DNA of 64,000 nt, from NCBI GenBank assembly GCA_033980235.1, contig CM067069.1, positions 33,901,041-33,965,040 of the forward strand, written 5' to 3'. Below the pieces are notes generated by a model. The model made no database searches. It was not told the origin of the DNA and saw only the letters and a program-made list of their open reading frames with translations. The DNA comes from Diadema setosum (taxonomy: Eukaryota; Echinodermata; Echinoidea; Diadematoida; Diadematidae). The translations under genes and the position numbers were made by a program. Shown here piece by piece: positions 20,871 to 35,400 of the stretch (its first letter is position 1; every line of letters starts with the position of its first letter).

Positions 20871-23800
20871 GTGCACATTTTGAAAACTGAATGCAATGTG
20901 CAGAAACTCTTTGATATGTATCACATAGTCCCACTATTACTTTCTTTTGAATACAATTTGCCATTCCCTCCCCAACCTAGCTCCCATCCAGAAGTAGATA
21001 CAGCTGTAGATAGATAGATACAATAGATAGATAGAATAGATGAATAGATGAGTGAATAAATAAATAAATGAACATAAAGTGGAAATGAGAGAGCTATTTA
21101 TAGGAGAGCCAATAACTTTGTAGTCTTTGTCAAAGCCCCTTTGATTGTACTTAGTAGACCTATCAATTTGCAAAAGAAGAGAACAGCGAGGGTTGTCATT
21201 CGATAGCATTAGACACGGTCAAGCCACCAGCAAAATCAAGCCTATGTGGGGAACCCATACAAATTTCTTAACCTCTGCCTTTGAATTTACTCAATTTTGC
21301 TACCAGTGTTTGCTTTGGAGGAAAGGCATGACCATCCTAGTTCATGAGTAATGGTCACACATTCACAGATCAAAAAGCCCTTGCTCTCAGCATTTAGGAG
21401 TGATTCAGTCACTATTGTTGATGCTGCCAACCACCATAAGTTTCAGTGAAAAAGGCTAGTTCTATGGAGCTCCTGAATGAAGACATGGACCCCCTCTGTG
21501 CGTGTTATAATGGGAATTCATACATTTGTGAATGGATTGATGTACCTGTAGATTGTTATGAGGAATGAGGTTCTGGTGCATTTTGTTGGTATACAACACA
21601 CTTTTTGTAATGCATTGTTAATATGCAATAAATGTTTGCTAGTACTACAGTGACTTAGTACAGTAACGTAAATGTACAATTTGCATGTCTCATGATTTAA
21701 ATGATGGTAGTAAAATAAATTCTGACTAGACAATCCCTGCAGATCTTGCATGTCTTCTTGCTTTGAGTTTGCTGACATGCAAGAATACTGTAATCAATCC
21801 TTAGAGGTTATCCTCTCAGCTCCATTCTCTCTCTCCCATCTCCCTTATGGGACTGCCAAACAAGCAGCACTCCTTTTCCTTCCTGCAACAGCTTTTTGGT
21901 CAACAAAAATTATGCATGGTACTATAGTGAACATTGCTTACATCCTACTTGTCTTAGGGGGTGTTGCAAGAAAGTCGAGTTGCAATTAATTGCAAATACA
22001 GTATTCATCGCATAATCGGGACAGGTTGGGAGTAGCAAACACGGCCCCTTTAAGCGGGGTGCCCGATTTCGCGATGAGCACTCACCATACACTAACGGCA
22101 TACGACATGTACATTATGTAGTGCACACACACATACACACACATGCACACTGACGCACTGTACATGTACATGAATATACAACCACGCTACCCCTCGGCGC
22201 GACCCTCTAGCTGTCCCTGCATTCTCGCAATGATGTAGAGTAATCGCAATCGGGTTCTTCTTCTGTCGCCTCTCTTTGAACACAAAATATGTGGATTAAA
22301 AGCTAGCACTTTCTTAAACATTTGTAGAATTCTTGGACACGTAGGGCGTTCTGTATAAATACATATCCGCAACCATGGGAAATGATTACCCAGAACTGAT
22401 GTGGGAATGTCAATGAAAAGTCCTTCAATCATTCAATCATCACGGCTTGATTGTTTACTTGCCGCGATCACTGCACTGCACATGTGTTGTAGCGATCTGG
22501 CTCGCCACATATACACATGTACAGAAAAGCGAAGGCGGGCAGCGAGCTGAAATGTACGTGTACTGGATGGACGGAAGTCAAAACACAACTGTCCGAAGAT
22601 TGCTTTGTAAGTTTGATGTAAACGACAACTGATCGGGAATCTTTGAAATATTGTTGTGGTATTTTGGTAGATTTTTTGTGTAAAATATCAACAAAATCAA
22701 AGATCGCTTGAAGAAAAATTGTCCCGTTTATCAGAGGTCCCCGCCCGATTATCCAGTGAAAATAACGTGCATTGGAAATGTTTCTGGGAAGCATATGTCA
22801 TTTAAGCGAGGTTCCCGATTATCAGATGCCCGATTATGCGATGAATACTGTATCTATTGCAAACTTTGCAATAAATAGATCTATTGCAACTTGCAATTGA
22901 TTGCAAATTTGCAATGGATTTCAGGATTTGCAATAGATTTTGGGGAGTTGCAATCAATTGCAACTTTCTTGCAACACCCCCTTTAAGTTGTCTACCATGA
23001 AGAGAATGCAATTTAACTTTTGCATTATATTAGTAAAGTACTGTATTGGGCAAGGCATGAAAATGCAAAGACAATTGTATGCTTACCCATTTTCTAAATA
23101 AAAAGAGATTTGAAAGAAAAAAAAATGAAGTAAACGATAGGGGTTACCATGCATTGTACATCTTTTGCCACTTCAGAGAAATCACAGAGAACCATTCGTC
23201 AAGCTGGAATGCATTTGATGACCTGAATTTGCGACAGAATGCTTAAGTATATTCTGTGTGGTCGGTTAGGCATTGCATCAAAATTATGACCAGCAGGATC
23301 CTGAGGGATCCTGCTGGTCATAATCTTGATGCAACGCCTTACAATGAGTGAAAATGTTAGTGAAAGTGAGCTCTGAGTATGACAACTTTCTGCATATTAA
23401 AGTTAAAAAGATCTTACAAAGATTAGCAAGCTTACCTTTTCTGTGTTCCAGACAACAGGTGGAGGTGGGCCACTGTTGGACCGGCTGTAGATTTAAAGAA
23501 ATGACTTGTCAGGAGAAACCCAGTGCTATTGTTCTACATTTTATAATTTATTTGTTTCTTTATCTTTCCTTTAACCCATGGAACTTTGCAATTCTGCACT
23601 TTCTCAGCAGAGTGAAATCTTGGATTAAAAACAAAATAAATACAAAGTATAAAGAGGCACATTATCTTTAATTGTCACATTTCTTTCTTGATGCAACGCC
23701 TTACAATGAGTGAAAATGTTAGTGAAAGTGAGCTCTGAGTATGACAACTTTCTGCATATTAAAGTTACAAAGATCTTACAAAGATTGGCAAGCTTACCTT

Positions 23801-26444
23801 TTCTGTGTTCCAGACAACAGGTGGAGGTGGGCCACTGTTGGACCGGCTGTAGATTTAAAGAAATGACTTGTCAGGAGAACCCAGTGCTATTGTTCTACAT
23901 TTTATAATTTATTTGTTTCTTTATCTTTCCTTTAACCCATGGAACTTTGCAATTCTGCACTTTCTCAGCAGAGTGAAATCTTGGATTAAAAACAAAATAA
24001 ATACAAAGTATAAAGAGGCACATTATCTTTAATTGTCACATTTCTACCTAACTTACTGTGATTTCTGCATTTTGTATTAAAAGATGAAAGTAAAGATGTG
24101 ATGCTTTGATACATATTTTTGGAAGAGGAGTGATACCAAGTATAATCCAAATACATGATAGTATTAAACAACATGAAATAGATTTGTAGAGCATGATGCA
24201 GCCTGTGTACCTATCATAATCGTGAAAAAGGTGGGATTGATGTTTAACTCTTTATGTGCCACGTGCGCACGTCTGACTCAGTCAATGGCATGCCAACTTT
24301 GCAGATTCTGCTCAAACGCTGAAATCCGCCCAAACCAATCGATAAATTCGCCAAATGGCTTGTATTTTATGTGGAGATTGACTATCAAGCAGTGTTCCCT
24401 TCTGGATTTGCAAGTAAGTTCTTAAAGTTTTTGTCACTGTTTTGTGTGCAAAGTCATGCCTTGTCAGTAATGTAGCTACTGGTCATTTGAAAGAAAAGCA
24501 ATCATAGATTTGCCTTACAATTTACAGCAGAGCAAAGCGTGACATTTTCTCTGCAACTTTGCTCACTTTATGCCCAGGTTAACAGAAATCTATAGGCAAG
24601 TTACAAAGATTTGAACAACAGAATGCTTTCCCAAAGCGCGACTACATTGGTGTCTCGGAATGTGGCACACAGGGGGTTTCCACCATGGCATACAAAGAGT
24701 TAATTTCAGTTGACCATAGGGCAGTGAGGTGGCTCACTCAGTTGGTATAAGGTATTCACCTTTCAGTTGAATGGTTCGGGCAGGTAGGTGCTAGAAAAGG
24801 AGAGGCAACTAAAGCTCTCCTTTGAAGTCATGCGCGGCACTGCCGAGAAGTTATGCATTAAACTACAGGTGTTACCCATGTGCTTTGACAAAAGAGAGCA
24901 TCAATAATCGGGACTATAGTGCTCTCACATGTAGAAATATTTGCTCCTACGGCAATTCGCGCTCTCTTTCAATGTGATGGCAACAATGAATTTGTGTACC
25001 TTGAATTGGAGCAGCGAATCAAAATGCAGTGTAAAACTCACAATTTTAACCCGTTGAGGACGGTTTGATTTTGCTACAACACGCATTTCCCATAGACACC
25101 TGCCCGAGTATACTCGGGACTCGTCCTCAACGGGTTAACAGCAAATAGTTTAAAAACACGCTGGAACATGCTTTAACGGAGTACTTTATTTGAAAGATCA
25201 AAATATCCCCTTATTAACAGATAGAAAATTACCAGTAACATGCAGAAATGTGCGCATTATAGAAAAAATTCGGTTTTTAAGAGGGCCTAATTTTTATTTC
25301 CTTTCGATTTGCGAATTACGAAGAAACTAGAAATACATGTTAAAAATATTGAATTCTTTCCTAAACAATTCTAAATCAATTCGAGTATTTCATTTAAAAT
25401 TTTGCCGTGAAATAAAGCTTGTAATTCAACGAAAGGTGAAATGCGTTCTTCGTCTCCGAACTTCGTCTTGCAACTAGAGCGGTGCCGAGCATGACTTCAA
25501 AGCGTAATGGAACGCCTTGAACCCAAACATGTGTTTGCATGAATTACGAAGAGTTGCCACTCCATCTCTGTAACACCTCCCTGGTTCGGGTTTGAGCACA
25601 GATTTAAATCCAATTGGTCTTAATACCGAGCATTGTTACGTGTCATCATGCTGTGCTCTCTATAGTAGCTCCAGGCAAAAATGCTGTCCCTCAGATGGGA
25701 CATATAATGGAGGTCCCATGTGTGAGAGTCATAACCCATGCACATAAAACATCCCACTTAATTCATTGCATTCCTACACATACATGCAACTGGAACCCAT
25801 GGAAAACTAACTAGGTGCAGCTGAATAAATAGGCTATCCAGCCATCTGCTGGTATCCAGATGGAAAGTGAAAAATAAACAAGCCAAATAGAAAATGCAGG
25901 AGGCCTCCATCTCAAGCCGGTGCTTGATCTTGATAGAGATCTTGTTAAATCAGAAATGACGTACTGTACCATAAGGTTCATCATCGTATTCTAAACATGG
26001 AGTCAGCTGAAGGCTGGGGGGAATTCCCGAGTACAGACATGGAGAGTGCGAATGTGATTAGCTACACATAGTGCGTAATGTCTGTGTGCGTGCGTGCGTG
26101 CGTGCCTGCGTGCGTGCCTGCATGTCGGAAAGGGTCAATGTACAATACAGGGCTTCTGTGAACCAGGAATATAGACACATGTATGCAAAGTCACACACAA
26201 CCACACACATTTTTAAATAAGGACCATTAGCTTTGATTGATTTGAGGGATTGAAGGGTTAATAGTCCCAGCTCAGTATTTCATCAAAGTACATGCTTGTG
26301 CAAATTAAGAATCTGTCTGAACTTGTTTATCTGGTAAAAACTTATTTTTAAAGGGAGGAAGTGTACATTGTAGTACAAACCTGATGGTTACAACAAAGTG
26401 TTACAATTCACCCAAACAAAGCAACTCAAACTATCATAATTATG

Positions 26445-26475
<31 letters not shown>

Positions 26476-29400
26476 CCGGTACTCTGCTACTGAGAAGACA
26501 ATATCTGGTGTACTGAACAAAATGTTTTAGTTGCCATGATTTTGAAAGGGTCCTCTTACTCCTCACTTTGCATGTTGTCAAACCTCTTAAAGGACAAGTC
26601 CACCTTCATAATGTGGATTGCAGATGAGTGAATGCAACAATATTAGTAGAACACATCGGTGAAAGTTTGGGGAAAATCTGCCAATACGTTCAAAAGTTAC
26701 TAATTTTTGAAGTATTTGTGCAGTCCCTGCTGGATGACAAGACTACTAAAGTGTATGATGTCACATGCATCCAACAATAAAGGAAAATAAAAAGAATTTC
26801 ACAAAATTTTACTTTTTGAATAATAAAGTGCAAGTTCAATTTTTTTTCAACTTGTTGCTGACATATGTTAAGGGTAATATTATTCACCCTGCCTACTGAG
26901 AGCGAGAAGTCTAGTGTTTTTCTGTTATGTGAGGAAAGTGAAAATATGTTGATTTTTTTTTATTCTTTCTTTGTATCTTTGTACTTGTGTTACATCACAA
27001 GTTATAGTAGTCTTTTCATCCAGCCATGACTGAGCAGAAACTTAAAATTCATAACTTTTGAACAGATTGTCTGATTTTCCTTAAACTCTCACTGATGTTT
27101 TCTCACTAATATTGCTGCATTCACTCAACCCACATGTGTGTGAAGGGTGAACTTGTCCTTTAAGAAGTTCAAAAAGCCACGCAAGACAGGAATATATTTG
27201 CAATTAAGGCAATTTAGAACTAGATCAAATGTTATGGTCAAAATTCATGATTCCTTTATTTTCACATAGTCTGAAAGGGATGCAAAACTATTTATCCCAT
27301 TTTATGAATGATAAAATGTTGCTTTGAATTTTATATGCTCAGAATTTTTGGCCTGTATCGTAAAGAGAGAGCATCATAGGTCACGGTGAGAGAATGACAA
27401 TATAACTCCAAAGCATGGTGTAATTAACAAGTAAAAAACAAAACAAAACATATTGTCATGCAGATGGATAAGATGATTTATAGTTTACAGGGAGAGGGAC
27501 AGAGGGAGGCAATTGTAAAGGCATTACAAGTGAATGATTCTTCAGTTGATTTTTGTTTTGTTTTTTATTTGGTATATTTATATGTTTATGTATTCATATT
27601 TTGATTGGTTGTTTATCTTACTCAGAGACTTGCCTGCCATCAGTGGTGTCCTGTGTGATATTTGTGATCGTCCGCTCAAGCTGTCTGAGGTATTGCATGA
27701 TTTCTGTTTGTAAAACTTTCTCAATGCACATTTTACCTGTTGACAACAAAAATTTTATTATTTCTTTTGTAATTCATCTGATTCACCTTATGTATACAGT
27801 ACCTTGTAATTTTGTCATCCCACTGTTTGCATCTTCACCAAGTCACTACAACATGAACCAAAATTTTATTGCATTTTTATGGTACTCATGTGACTGTTCA
27901 TATGAGGAATTAATATGACAGGGCATTATATCCACAGAGCATGTTTATATTTTCCTGTCATGCCACTAACTTGAAATCTCATTGGTATTTTTAATAGACA
28001 AGTAATCATCAGGGTTGTAGGATTAAATCAAAGGTCAAGGTCCCTCTGAAGGGCCAGTATCGAAAATAACACTTCATTTTATGCAAGAACGTAATTCATA
28101 TTTGTCAAACTTGGTGTTTGGTTTTAGCACATGCAGTGACAAGATCTTGGGCGAAATTATATTGAATGATGTGAATGTACTGCATTTTCAAAGCAAATTG
28201 AAAGAAATACAGACAGTATATTTTAAAGGGATAATGTGAAACTGCCTATTGATGTCATTTGCAGCTATTCTCTTAACAGAATTTAGGCAAAATGGGAGCA
28301 GTCAGGTTCAGTTACATCAGTTGATATTGCCATACATGCTCAATTGTTAATTCTTTTGCATTAAACTTATGACAGGTTAGTAGTAGGGTACTGTACATGA
28401 AATGAGATTGTACAATGAATGAATGAGAGATTGTACTTTTACAAAACATCTGGGACTTTTGGTGCATATAATATACTACTTTGGTTTACATGACTATTGT
28501 GATATGATCACAATTTTTCCATCCTTTTTGTCACAGAATTGGTTGTTATTGTAATTTTCATTTGTATTTTATGTCTTTCTTGTGTTTTTCTTGTCCTTTT
28601 ATAGTTGAAACGAGACCAGGTAACCCAGCGGAAACTTCAGAAACAAGCAAAGTGCAAGTGCAGAAATTGTGACTGGAAAGGCTCATACACTGACTATATC
28701 GAGGTTTGGGCAGCTTTTGGTTTCATCTTGTTATCCTCGATTTTGCTTGCTTGTAGTCCCCTCTGTGAGAGAGGCCATTATCTTTTCCAGTATTGTTTTA
28801 CTTCATGTCATTGTCAATTTTCCAATCTCAGTTTATTTGCATATTTCTCAAGACAATGTCATACAAAGAGTACAATTCAATACAAATATCAGTACAAATT
28901 GGGTAAAACTTTCACCTGAATGTGCAAATGTCTTGATATAACAATAAGCATAGTGGTCTGTTTACAGTACTTGGTGACTATAGTCTTGCAAAGTAGGAAA
29001 AATGTGATGGCAAGCCTACATACAAGGAAACTTGTTCAGTCACAGGTCCAAGAATAATGTTTGAATTGTAGAATCTGGATACCTATTTAGACCATATAAT
29101 CAGGCAGAAACAAACAAACAAGCAAAGTGAAGTTGCTGCATATCATAAAACTTTTGTGCCTTTTTTTTTTTTTTTTTTTTGGGGGGGGGGGACTGTAGGG
29201 GCCTGTATGGTTGCACTTTTTCCCCTGGTATCTATCTGTTTCTATTTAGTGTTTGTGTTCACCTGTATGTTACGGATGAAGACTGCATTTTCAATGTCAG
29301 AAGTGAGCCAACAATAACTTAAGGGACAATTAATGTGTGTTTGTGGTTCTATCTGGAATACTGTCAAGATTCTGGAATTTCTTCTGTTGTTGTTGTTATA

Positions 29401-32400
29401 GGGTTCTTTATTATGAGATGGGGAGTTCACATACATTTTGTATCTGAACACAAGGGGGTGCAAATCATGCTGTATTGTGGAATGCTGGACGCCGTTACTA
29501 AGACCCCATTTACACTGCAGGGTTGGCCCCAAATGCAGTACTTGGGCCCACATTTAGTATTTCAGCACTAACAATTTTGGGCCGCCCTGTCTTAACATTT
29601 CAACATTTTATCATAGTAGCGCTGTCAATGTAATATGTGTGACGCTCCAACAAAATGAGTCATAAGTCGCACGGGGAGTTTTCCCGTAATGAGCCGAAAA
29701 TGAAGGGGAAGCACTGTTCGGGTCGAAATTTTTTTATGACGGATTTTGATTTCTTGATGTTTTATCTATTTGTACAGAAAATTTCAGCGTGTAAAAATGA
29801 GTACAAGTGTCCCAAATCACAGTTTTTCTGAGACCATTTTTTTTTCGGTTACATTTTTTTCGAACGCTCGCCTTTGCGTTGCGTTTCGCACCTATTGTTC
29901 TCGCCCGATCGAGACTCCGCCTCCGTTGCTAGGGCGTATGCTAATGAAGCATTGCTCTTGACCCCATTGAAGACAAAACAAAGCATGGTGCGTGCGGCGG
30001 CGGCGGCGAGGGCTTTAGAATTACGCAATAACAGTGAGCTGACCAAGGCTATCAATTGCATGACCAGTTAGTTGCGTTTGATACATGCACCACATTCATG
30101 AAGTGGTGATGGATGTGACGCGCAAATGGCGCTGAAAAATTTTATTCCAACGACGATCACGCAAAATTTATGATACTTTATCAATGAGTTAAAATGATCA
30201 CATATCGAACTTGAAACCTCTGTAGTGATGCGTGTGTGTACTTTTACAACGGTTATTGGCCTCATTAATGAATTCATTCAGATGATTATAACTTTCGTTC
30301 CGTGGTATGTGACTTGCTGTTTAAAGTTCATCTTTGGAGATATAGTAGGGCCTAAGTTGTCAATTATTCTCGTTTTTATAAAGTCGAAAATTCATGTGAT
30401 AATTAGCCAAATGTATGTAATGCGTAATTTTATTTCCCTGGTTAATACAAATTATTGCCCTATTTACTTATGATGATTTGGGCCGTGACGGCATGGAGAG
30501 AAATCGGAAGACAAACATTATTATTATGCCCAAATAGCTCGTGTTCCCTTTGGAGGATATTCTGACTCTTGTCATCTGTGTATTTTTTAGAAGTAAGACC
30601 TATTTGAGAAAGTGACAGAAAGCTGTGTCGCTACTCAAAAGTGTGCTTCTTCATTTTGTTTGTTTTTATCAGAATGTTTGTAATGACAGCTGTTTGTCGT
30701 GTATTACGTGTAGCTGACATGTGAGAGGTCAAGTCTGCAAAGAATTTGGCTAACAGCTTTGCGAAGTAGCAGCGCATTAAATTTCCTATTGAATTGTGTA
30801 TTGTGAGGAATTCGAATGAAAGAACTGGGGCGACACTGTTCACGCCTTTTATCCGAGTAAACTCCGCATCAACGAAGCCTTGAACAATGAAAGGTAAACT
30901 TCCTGCTATCAAGGGGTGGATAATCACGCAACCAGTATTCTTTCTTCGCCATTGATAGCAGAATCAGTGACATACTGTAATGGAGCAACAGTGTTGGAGG
31001 ATCGGCATTATGTCTGCTAATTTGTAAAAGAATTTTTCAGTCCCCTTTTGTGTTCAGAACCACAGTCAGGGACGCTAACTTACTTTATCTCTTACAAGCT
31101 ATCGTTACTATCTTAAAACGTGAATTTTATGAAAGGTTAAAAGCGATCGCGGAATCAGTTCTTCTGCATGACACCAGGCTTTTGTAAAAGCATACCAAGC
31201 TTAATTCGTTTACCTGTATAGAAAGGGCGGGAATACACACTTATCGCAATAATCCGGAATTGAGAGTGATACACTGTACTATTTTTCTTCATCTTTACCC
31301 CGACAAAGACCATGGTAATTCAAAACAAACAAACAAACAAACAAACAAGCAGTTGCATTATATCAGAACGTACAGAATTTTTGTGTTTCATTTATGTATA
31401 GGTCATCTCTTGATGTATAGTAGGCATTTGTTGTCGGGTTTTTTTTTTAGCATTTCCTAATAAATGCCTTTAGCGAAAACCCAACACAACTTTTATCGAG
31501 GGAAGGGAACTTAAATTTGAATATAACATAGTTTACAAAAATCAGACATGTAAATAAGGCAATCATATACATCCGCATGGCCGATTGTAATCTCTTACTT
31601 TGAATATTAAACATGATCGCCTGCATTTACATGCTTTTTCGAATTTCTTGAACTTTGCCTCATTTTCTCTTTCTTTTTTTTTAACAATTGCTCGCAATAT
31701 TTAAAAATCGTAACACAGTCTGCTATCCCACAATATAATGTTCCATTTGATTCGGCACTTATTGTTGGTCGGGTCACGCCAAATGTTGGAAACTCGAGCG
31801 ATGATACATGGCATTTTGTTTGTTGGTTTTCGTCTCATCGCTCAAAAGAATTTTGACTACGATTACAGAGGTATCATCTACAAGACTTAACTGATGGTTT
31901 ACAGAAGTGATCATCAATTCAGTAAGAATAAGTCAACAAGTCATGAATTCACTTTACACATCATGTCTAATCGCACTACGATATTGTTGAGGTAACCGCG
32001 CCTTTTTATTCTCATAGTTCAAACTAATTCTTGACATAATAAAAAAAAAATAGTTCTTTATATAATTTCTCAAAATACTCAAAAGATGGCCTAAGACAAA
32101 ACTTTCTACAAAGATTGCATACGACAATCTTTACTGGCCTAAACAAGTTTTCTAGAGCTATCAGTTCCCCCTATGACGATGACTTCGATTGCGTTTTGAA
32201 CTTGTACCGAACTACTTTCAAAACGGCTATTACCTTTATAGTTCGATTAATGAACCAGTCTTTTGAATTCATAACCAACATTCGTAATCGTAACCATCAC
32301 AGTAACATAATCCTGTCAATAACAGTTGAAAAATGTAAATGCTATTAGCGCAAAATAATTAAGTAACGATTATCTTCATACATTCTAATTCCTAAGTGGT

Positions 32401-35400
32401 GTCGCTACGAAAATTGCTACATTGCTATATACATGTAAGACGATCGTTCGCAACAGAGACAATCTGTTTCAATAGATGTAATTCTGTTTTCATAAATTGA
32501 AAGAGAAACGTAAAGAAGTCAACTTTTTAACTTCATTTAGCTTTCTCACCAATTGAACTTGATTTGATCTGCCATGCATGATATCGTTGTGTACAGTGTG
32601 TTCTATTAATTCTATTATTTAATTGGCGTGCTTGTTTTTTGCGCAGAATATTACAGGTAAGTACAAATTCATAATGTTTGTACATATGACATGTTCGTTG
32701 TTTTGTATTTTGGTCAATAGCACAATCAGGGTATGCAATTGTGTAACAGGGCAAAAATGAAAAAACTTGGTGAAAATGCTTTTTTCGTTGTTTGTTGTAG
32801 CTGAGTGTTCAAATTTTCATTTCATGTAAAGAACAAGTCAAAATTTTGCATTAAACTGTGCATAAATTAACATTTAAATTAGGGGTGTTGAATTACATTG
32901 AAATGACTAATATATTGGAAAAATTCATTAAAAAAAAGGAGAATGTTTTTTTCATCTGATATTGCTGTTAGATATTCCTGATAAATATCCCTTTCATTCA
33001 CCACCAGCACATAGCCATGACATATCACAAAATATGAATGAATTTCATATTTTCACTTCTCGAAATGGATGATCAATTTTGTAGCCATTATTTTGAATTC
33101 AAATAAAACCAATTTTACATATTTTATCATATTTCACTTTTGCCAAAGAGTGAAGAGGAGAAACTTTCAGGAATAGGTAACAGACATATAGTGGCCATTA
33201 TTACAAATTTTTATGAAATTAGGGCTGGTACTTTGGAAGATATTATATTTTTCATCAAAAAATTATCTGTACAGTTTGACCTTGAATGTGCGCACAGTGT
33301 TTGGATCAATTCCCATATTTGTAAACACAGATAGAAGAATGAATGTGAGATTTATGATGACTTGAGTTGATATCCAAGCTGTGACAGTCAAACAATGACA
33401 TATTAAGCCGAAATACTATGTTTTTGCTTATGATATCTTTAGAAATTGAACAAGCATTGTAATATGAACACTGAACACTTATCATATGACCTTCATGCAG
33501 TATAACATGGGCGTGTATCGCACTTTTTATGCTCAGCAATTTGTAAAAATATAAAAAAATAAGTTCCTATTACTCAAATTTGCTCAAATTTTCACACAAT
33601 AGATTTCTACATATGTACAATTCATGGTTAAAAAAACACGGATATTCAATAAGGGGAAAGGATTCTTTAAAGTAGTCAAATTAGGATATACCTCACTGAA
33701 AATACTGAAAAATGGCTGCACTTATTTTACTCAGCATTTGAAAATGGCTCAAAACTCAAAACTGGCTGAACATTTATTGGCAAACAGCGCACCATATTGT
33801 AGTGTGTCTTCAGTACTTTCAGGAAAAGCAGAAAAATAAGCTGTTTCTCCATGTATAGCTGTACAGCATGGGTTAAAAGGTCACAATGTCACAAAAATAA
33901 GCCAGCATTACACTCCTACCAGGATGGGACTTCAGACCTTATAGCTTTCTCCAGCTGAAAGAACCACTGTTTTTTATTGCATGCAAGCAATGCCAGGAAA
34001 AAATCCATTAATTTGATACCAAACACATAGGGGTAGACTTAAAGTATGGACCTCAAATCTTGATTTTACGTAAGTTGTAAAACGCTTTTTTTGACGCATT
34101 ACGTGGGTTTTGGGGGACTTTTTGGTAATTAACCTTTAATAATTAACAGTAAATGAGAAGAAATTAGCTATTGTCTTACCACATGTGATTACTGATGTCT
34201 TAGCATGCTGCATGTGAATTTTTAAGTCAGTTGGTGCATTCTTTTAGAAGTTACAATTTTTTAAAGTGAGAAAGTCATGATTGCATACCCTGATTGTGCT
34301 TATCACCTTTTCATTTTTATAATATATCACGTGTCCATTATCTGATTCTGACCACGAAAATATGGCGACTGTTTAAATGCAGAGTATATACTGGAAAACT
34401 AATGTCTGCTGCCAGTATAGACAAACTAATTTCTAGTCTATCCCCGCTTGAAATGGAAATAAAAAAAAAAAACCGAAGTTCGACTTTCAGCACATTTCAA
34501 CCGTTTTGTATAGTGCCTGATACATTAATGGACATAATTCTTCAGCGCACAAGCAATCACACAACTTTCGGGAATAAATGTATGTCTTAATGATTGTATC
34601 TCATGGAAGAAAACTCGTCTCCTTGCCTCAATTTTAGCTTCTTCCTTTTCAAGCTTGCGGGAAAGAAATAGTTGAACATCAATCGCAATCATAAAGAGAG
34701 GCACATCCTTAAAAATAAACACAGGAGTACTGAGACACACTACGAAATAAAAACGGGCCTATCACTATTGACAACGCATGACATTGAAATGCTTTTTTTT
34801 GGGGGGGGGGGGTAATACAATTGATTGTTTTGAAGGTTCGTTAATCACACAATGAAATATGGTTCGCTATTAGCTTAGGTTCGTTAACAAGAAAATCAAA
34901 TGCGGTTCCTTTTCCGGTGGTTCCTTTACCCAAAAGTAATCAAGCAATCATTTTTGTTTTAGTAAGGTTTGTGAATACAAAACGAAATGAGGAATGCCTA
35001 AGTATTAATTCCGAATATTTGTCAGTATAATTATCTATCTCAAATGCAGAAAGATTGTAACTGTAAATGTGATGTAAAAAACATTAAGCTTAAGCCACAA
35101 GTTAATGGTTCTTTATATGCTATGGTATTACAAAAGTGACCGAGAATAAGAAATATATTTATGATACAATCATATAAACCCAACGTGAAGCTCTCAGGCC
35201 TGCATCAACCTTTGCTTCTGATACGTATAGTATGTGCAGCATTGGCAAGTGTGATAAGCGATAATTACTGTGGACGCTACGTCTATAAAGGAATGTGCCT
35301 AATATGGCGGGAATTCAGAATGTTACGACTGTATACAGCTGCAGCAGAACAGACGCGAAAGCAGTCTTTGATGCTTTGCAACATTACGACCATGTGCATA

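Larger units (their letters stand above)
20871..27625 (+). other. TRAF intron 1 (6.8 kb)
   Basis: GTGCAC donor, TTACTCAG acceptor. Besides the elements listed separately it contains a GATA/GAAT microsatellite, GTGCG and poly(T) tracts, and unique AT-rich DNA (21071-21956, 25886-26586, 27164-27625) in which I see no exon. Confidence 0.7.

Noticed and set aside
23348..23907. Two similar short proteins (MKMLVKVSS...) as a tandem gene pair
   Set aside because: Explained by the 362-bp non-coding tandem duplication.
24719..24790. A true tRNA gene
   Set aside because: A- and B-box-like sequence is present, but the acceptor stem does not pair and a SINE core follows, so it is a SINE head.
27553..27918. 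121-codon frame overlapping TRAF exon 2
   Set aside because: Wrong phase for the RING codons; the true exon is only 64 bp between good splice sites.
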